64,000 bases of DNA from positions 6,200,001-6,264,000 of the forward strand of contig NZ_CP197418.1 of the NCBI RefSeq assembly GCF_052161655.1, written 5' to 3'. Origin of the DNA: Novipirellula sp052161655 (GTDB lineage Bacteria; Planctomycetota; Planctomycetia; Pirellulales; Pirellulaceae). Position numbers and translations under genes: made by a program. Below are positions 63,286 to 64,000 of this stretch, in pieces (position 1 is the first letter of the stretch; each line of letters opens with the position of its first letter). Under the pieces are notes generated by a model. It ran no database searches, was not told where the DNA came from, and was given only the letters and a program-made list of their open reading frames with translations.

Positions 63286-64000
63286 ATGTCGCGGCCTCGT
63301 ACACTGCTAGTTGGATTGGGGGTGGTGGGACGCGCGATTGTCAGTGCTCACTTGACTGCCAAGGTATCGGTCACGATTGCCGACCAGAATCTCGAGGCGT
63401 TGGGGAAATGCGTCGATGAACTCGATTTGGACCCACTGGAATGGGAAATTTCCGAGCTGCGATCCGATGTCGCCGATATGAAGATGATTGACTTGACACA
63501 TCGCGACCACGTCGCAGTCGACTCTCGCCCGATCTTGATCGAATCGATTGTCGAGCGGTTGCAAGTCAAGCAAGATTTTTTCCGACATGTCGAGCGGTTC
63601 CTTAGCGAAGATTGGATTTTTTGTAGCAATACTTCCACGCTTCGTATCGGCGATATCGCGGCCTCGCTTACGGATCCATCGCGTTTGATCGGCATGCATT
63701 TTTTCATGCCGGTGGAATCACGTGATGCGGTTGAGGTGATCCCCACGGCTGGCACTTCGGCGGCAAATTTGGCGGCGGTCACAGAGCACGTGCGACGGCT
63801 CGATCGTTCGCCGCTGGTGGTTGCCGACGCACCTGGGTTTATTGTCAATCGTATGCTCTCGCCTTACCTAAACGAGGCGATGCTGCTGCTCAGTCAAGGT
63901 GCAACGGCGGAGCAGATTGAGGAAGCGGCACTTCGATTTGGGATGCCGATGTCGCCACTGGAATTGATCGACTGGATCGGCTCACGAACCATGTTCGACG
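63286..64000 (+). CDS. 3-Hydroxyacyl-CoA dehydrogenase, 5' part
   Basis: The frame from ATG 63286 is open to the window end with no stop, so only the first ~238 residues are seen. Rossmann motif GLGVVGRAI (about 10-18) binds NAD. 'IFCSNTSTLRIGDIAASLTD' and 'RLIGMHFFMPVESRDAVEVI' are the conserved active-site region of the HCDH N-domain, and 'VVADAPGFIVNRMLSPYLNE' starts the C-domain. It oxidises 3-hydroxyacyl-CoA in beta-oxidation. The absence of an enoyl-CoA hydratase domain before it suggests a single-function dehydrogenase or a fusion with the hydratase downstream. It starts divergently from dapF, 210 nt away. Confidence 0.85.
   Translation, partial: MSRPRTLLVGLGVVGRAIVSAHLTAKVSVTIADQNLEALGKCVDELDLDPLEWEISELRSDVADMKMIDLTHRDHVAVDSRPILIESIVERLQVKQDFFRHVERFLSEDWIFCSNTSTLRIGDIAASLTDPSRLIGMHFFMPVESRDAVEVIPTAGTSAANLAAVTEHVRRLDRSPLVVADAPGFIVNRMLSPYLNEAMLLLSQGATAEQIEEAALRFGMPMSPLELIDWIGSRTMFD

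Noticed and set aside
1..64000. CRISPR array, tRNA or rRNA genes
   Set aside because: No evenly spaced direct repeats of CRISPR type, no cloverleaf, no rRNA motif recognised on reading both strands; short tRNAs could still be missed without a search tool.

Overview
The window reads as a planctomycete chromosome of the Rhodopirellula/Pirellulaceae type. The reasons are two large secreted proteins with the planctomycete 'LExRxxLA' N-terminal tag plus dockerin-like repeats, a formylglycine-type sulfatase, small membrane proteins beginning 'NPYESP', moderate GC, and many long spacers with degenerate repeats. These family and organism calls come from recognition of motifs; no database search was run.

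Region 1 (1-15.8 kb) is the most notable part. It looks like a decayed chromosomal integron. A broken integron-type tyrosine recombinase lies on the + strand (14611-15806). It is preceded by an attI-like block carrying four direct copies and one inverted, shortened copy of a TTATCGCC motif (14403-14545). About fifteen small unrelated genes follow, all on the - strand and pointing away from the integrase. They include an HDAC-fold deacetylase, an ankyrin protein, a CxxCxGxG zinc protein, DUF899, DUF2200 and several small membrane proteins. Foldable attC-like sites separate many of them, with AAC/GTT cores, an unpaired spacer and a one-base bulge in one arm. The genes usually start 7-18 nt past a core. 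A group II intron (7928-10036) with a broken reverse transcriptase splits one attC, and a broken IS110-family transposase sits beside it in the same cassette.

Region 2 (16.5-37.3 kb) is ordinary core and envelope coding: a membrane protein, a sulfatase, a conserved hypothetical, the GEVED/dockerin and Calx-beta/dockerin secreted proteins, csrA, a GNAT-nitrilase fusion, an MgtE magnesium channel, a PAS histidine kinase overlapping its sigma-54 response regulator, and a RimK-like ligase next to an AstE/AspA-family deacylase.

Region 3 (37.3-42.2 kb) holds six small genes, all on the - strand and mostly unrelated (dual-specificity phosphatase, HAD phosphatase, hypotheticals). They are interspersed with diverged copies of at least two noncoding repeats. 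It resembles a cassette array but no attC was found there.

Region 4 (42.2-57 kb) is a - strand run of large envelope genes: an SLC12-like transporter, a Wza-type export lipoprotein, an AsmA/TamB-like protein, a giant MscS-type channel and an SH3b protein. An intact-looking IS4-family element with 8-bp target duplications interrupts it.

Region 5 (57.3-64 kb) contains an N-formylglutamate amidohydrolase-like gene, a TPR protein with Lys/Glu/Pro repeats overlapping an RluD-type pseudouridine synthase, a 115-bp tandem repeat, xseA overlapping dapF, and the 5' part of a 3-hydroxyacyl-CoA dehydrogenase running off the window. No tRNA, rRNA or CRISPR was recognised.
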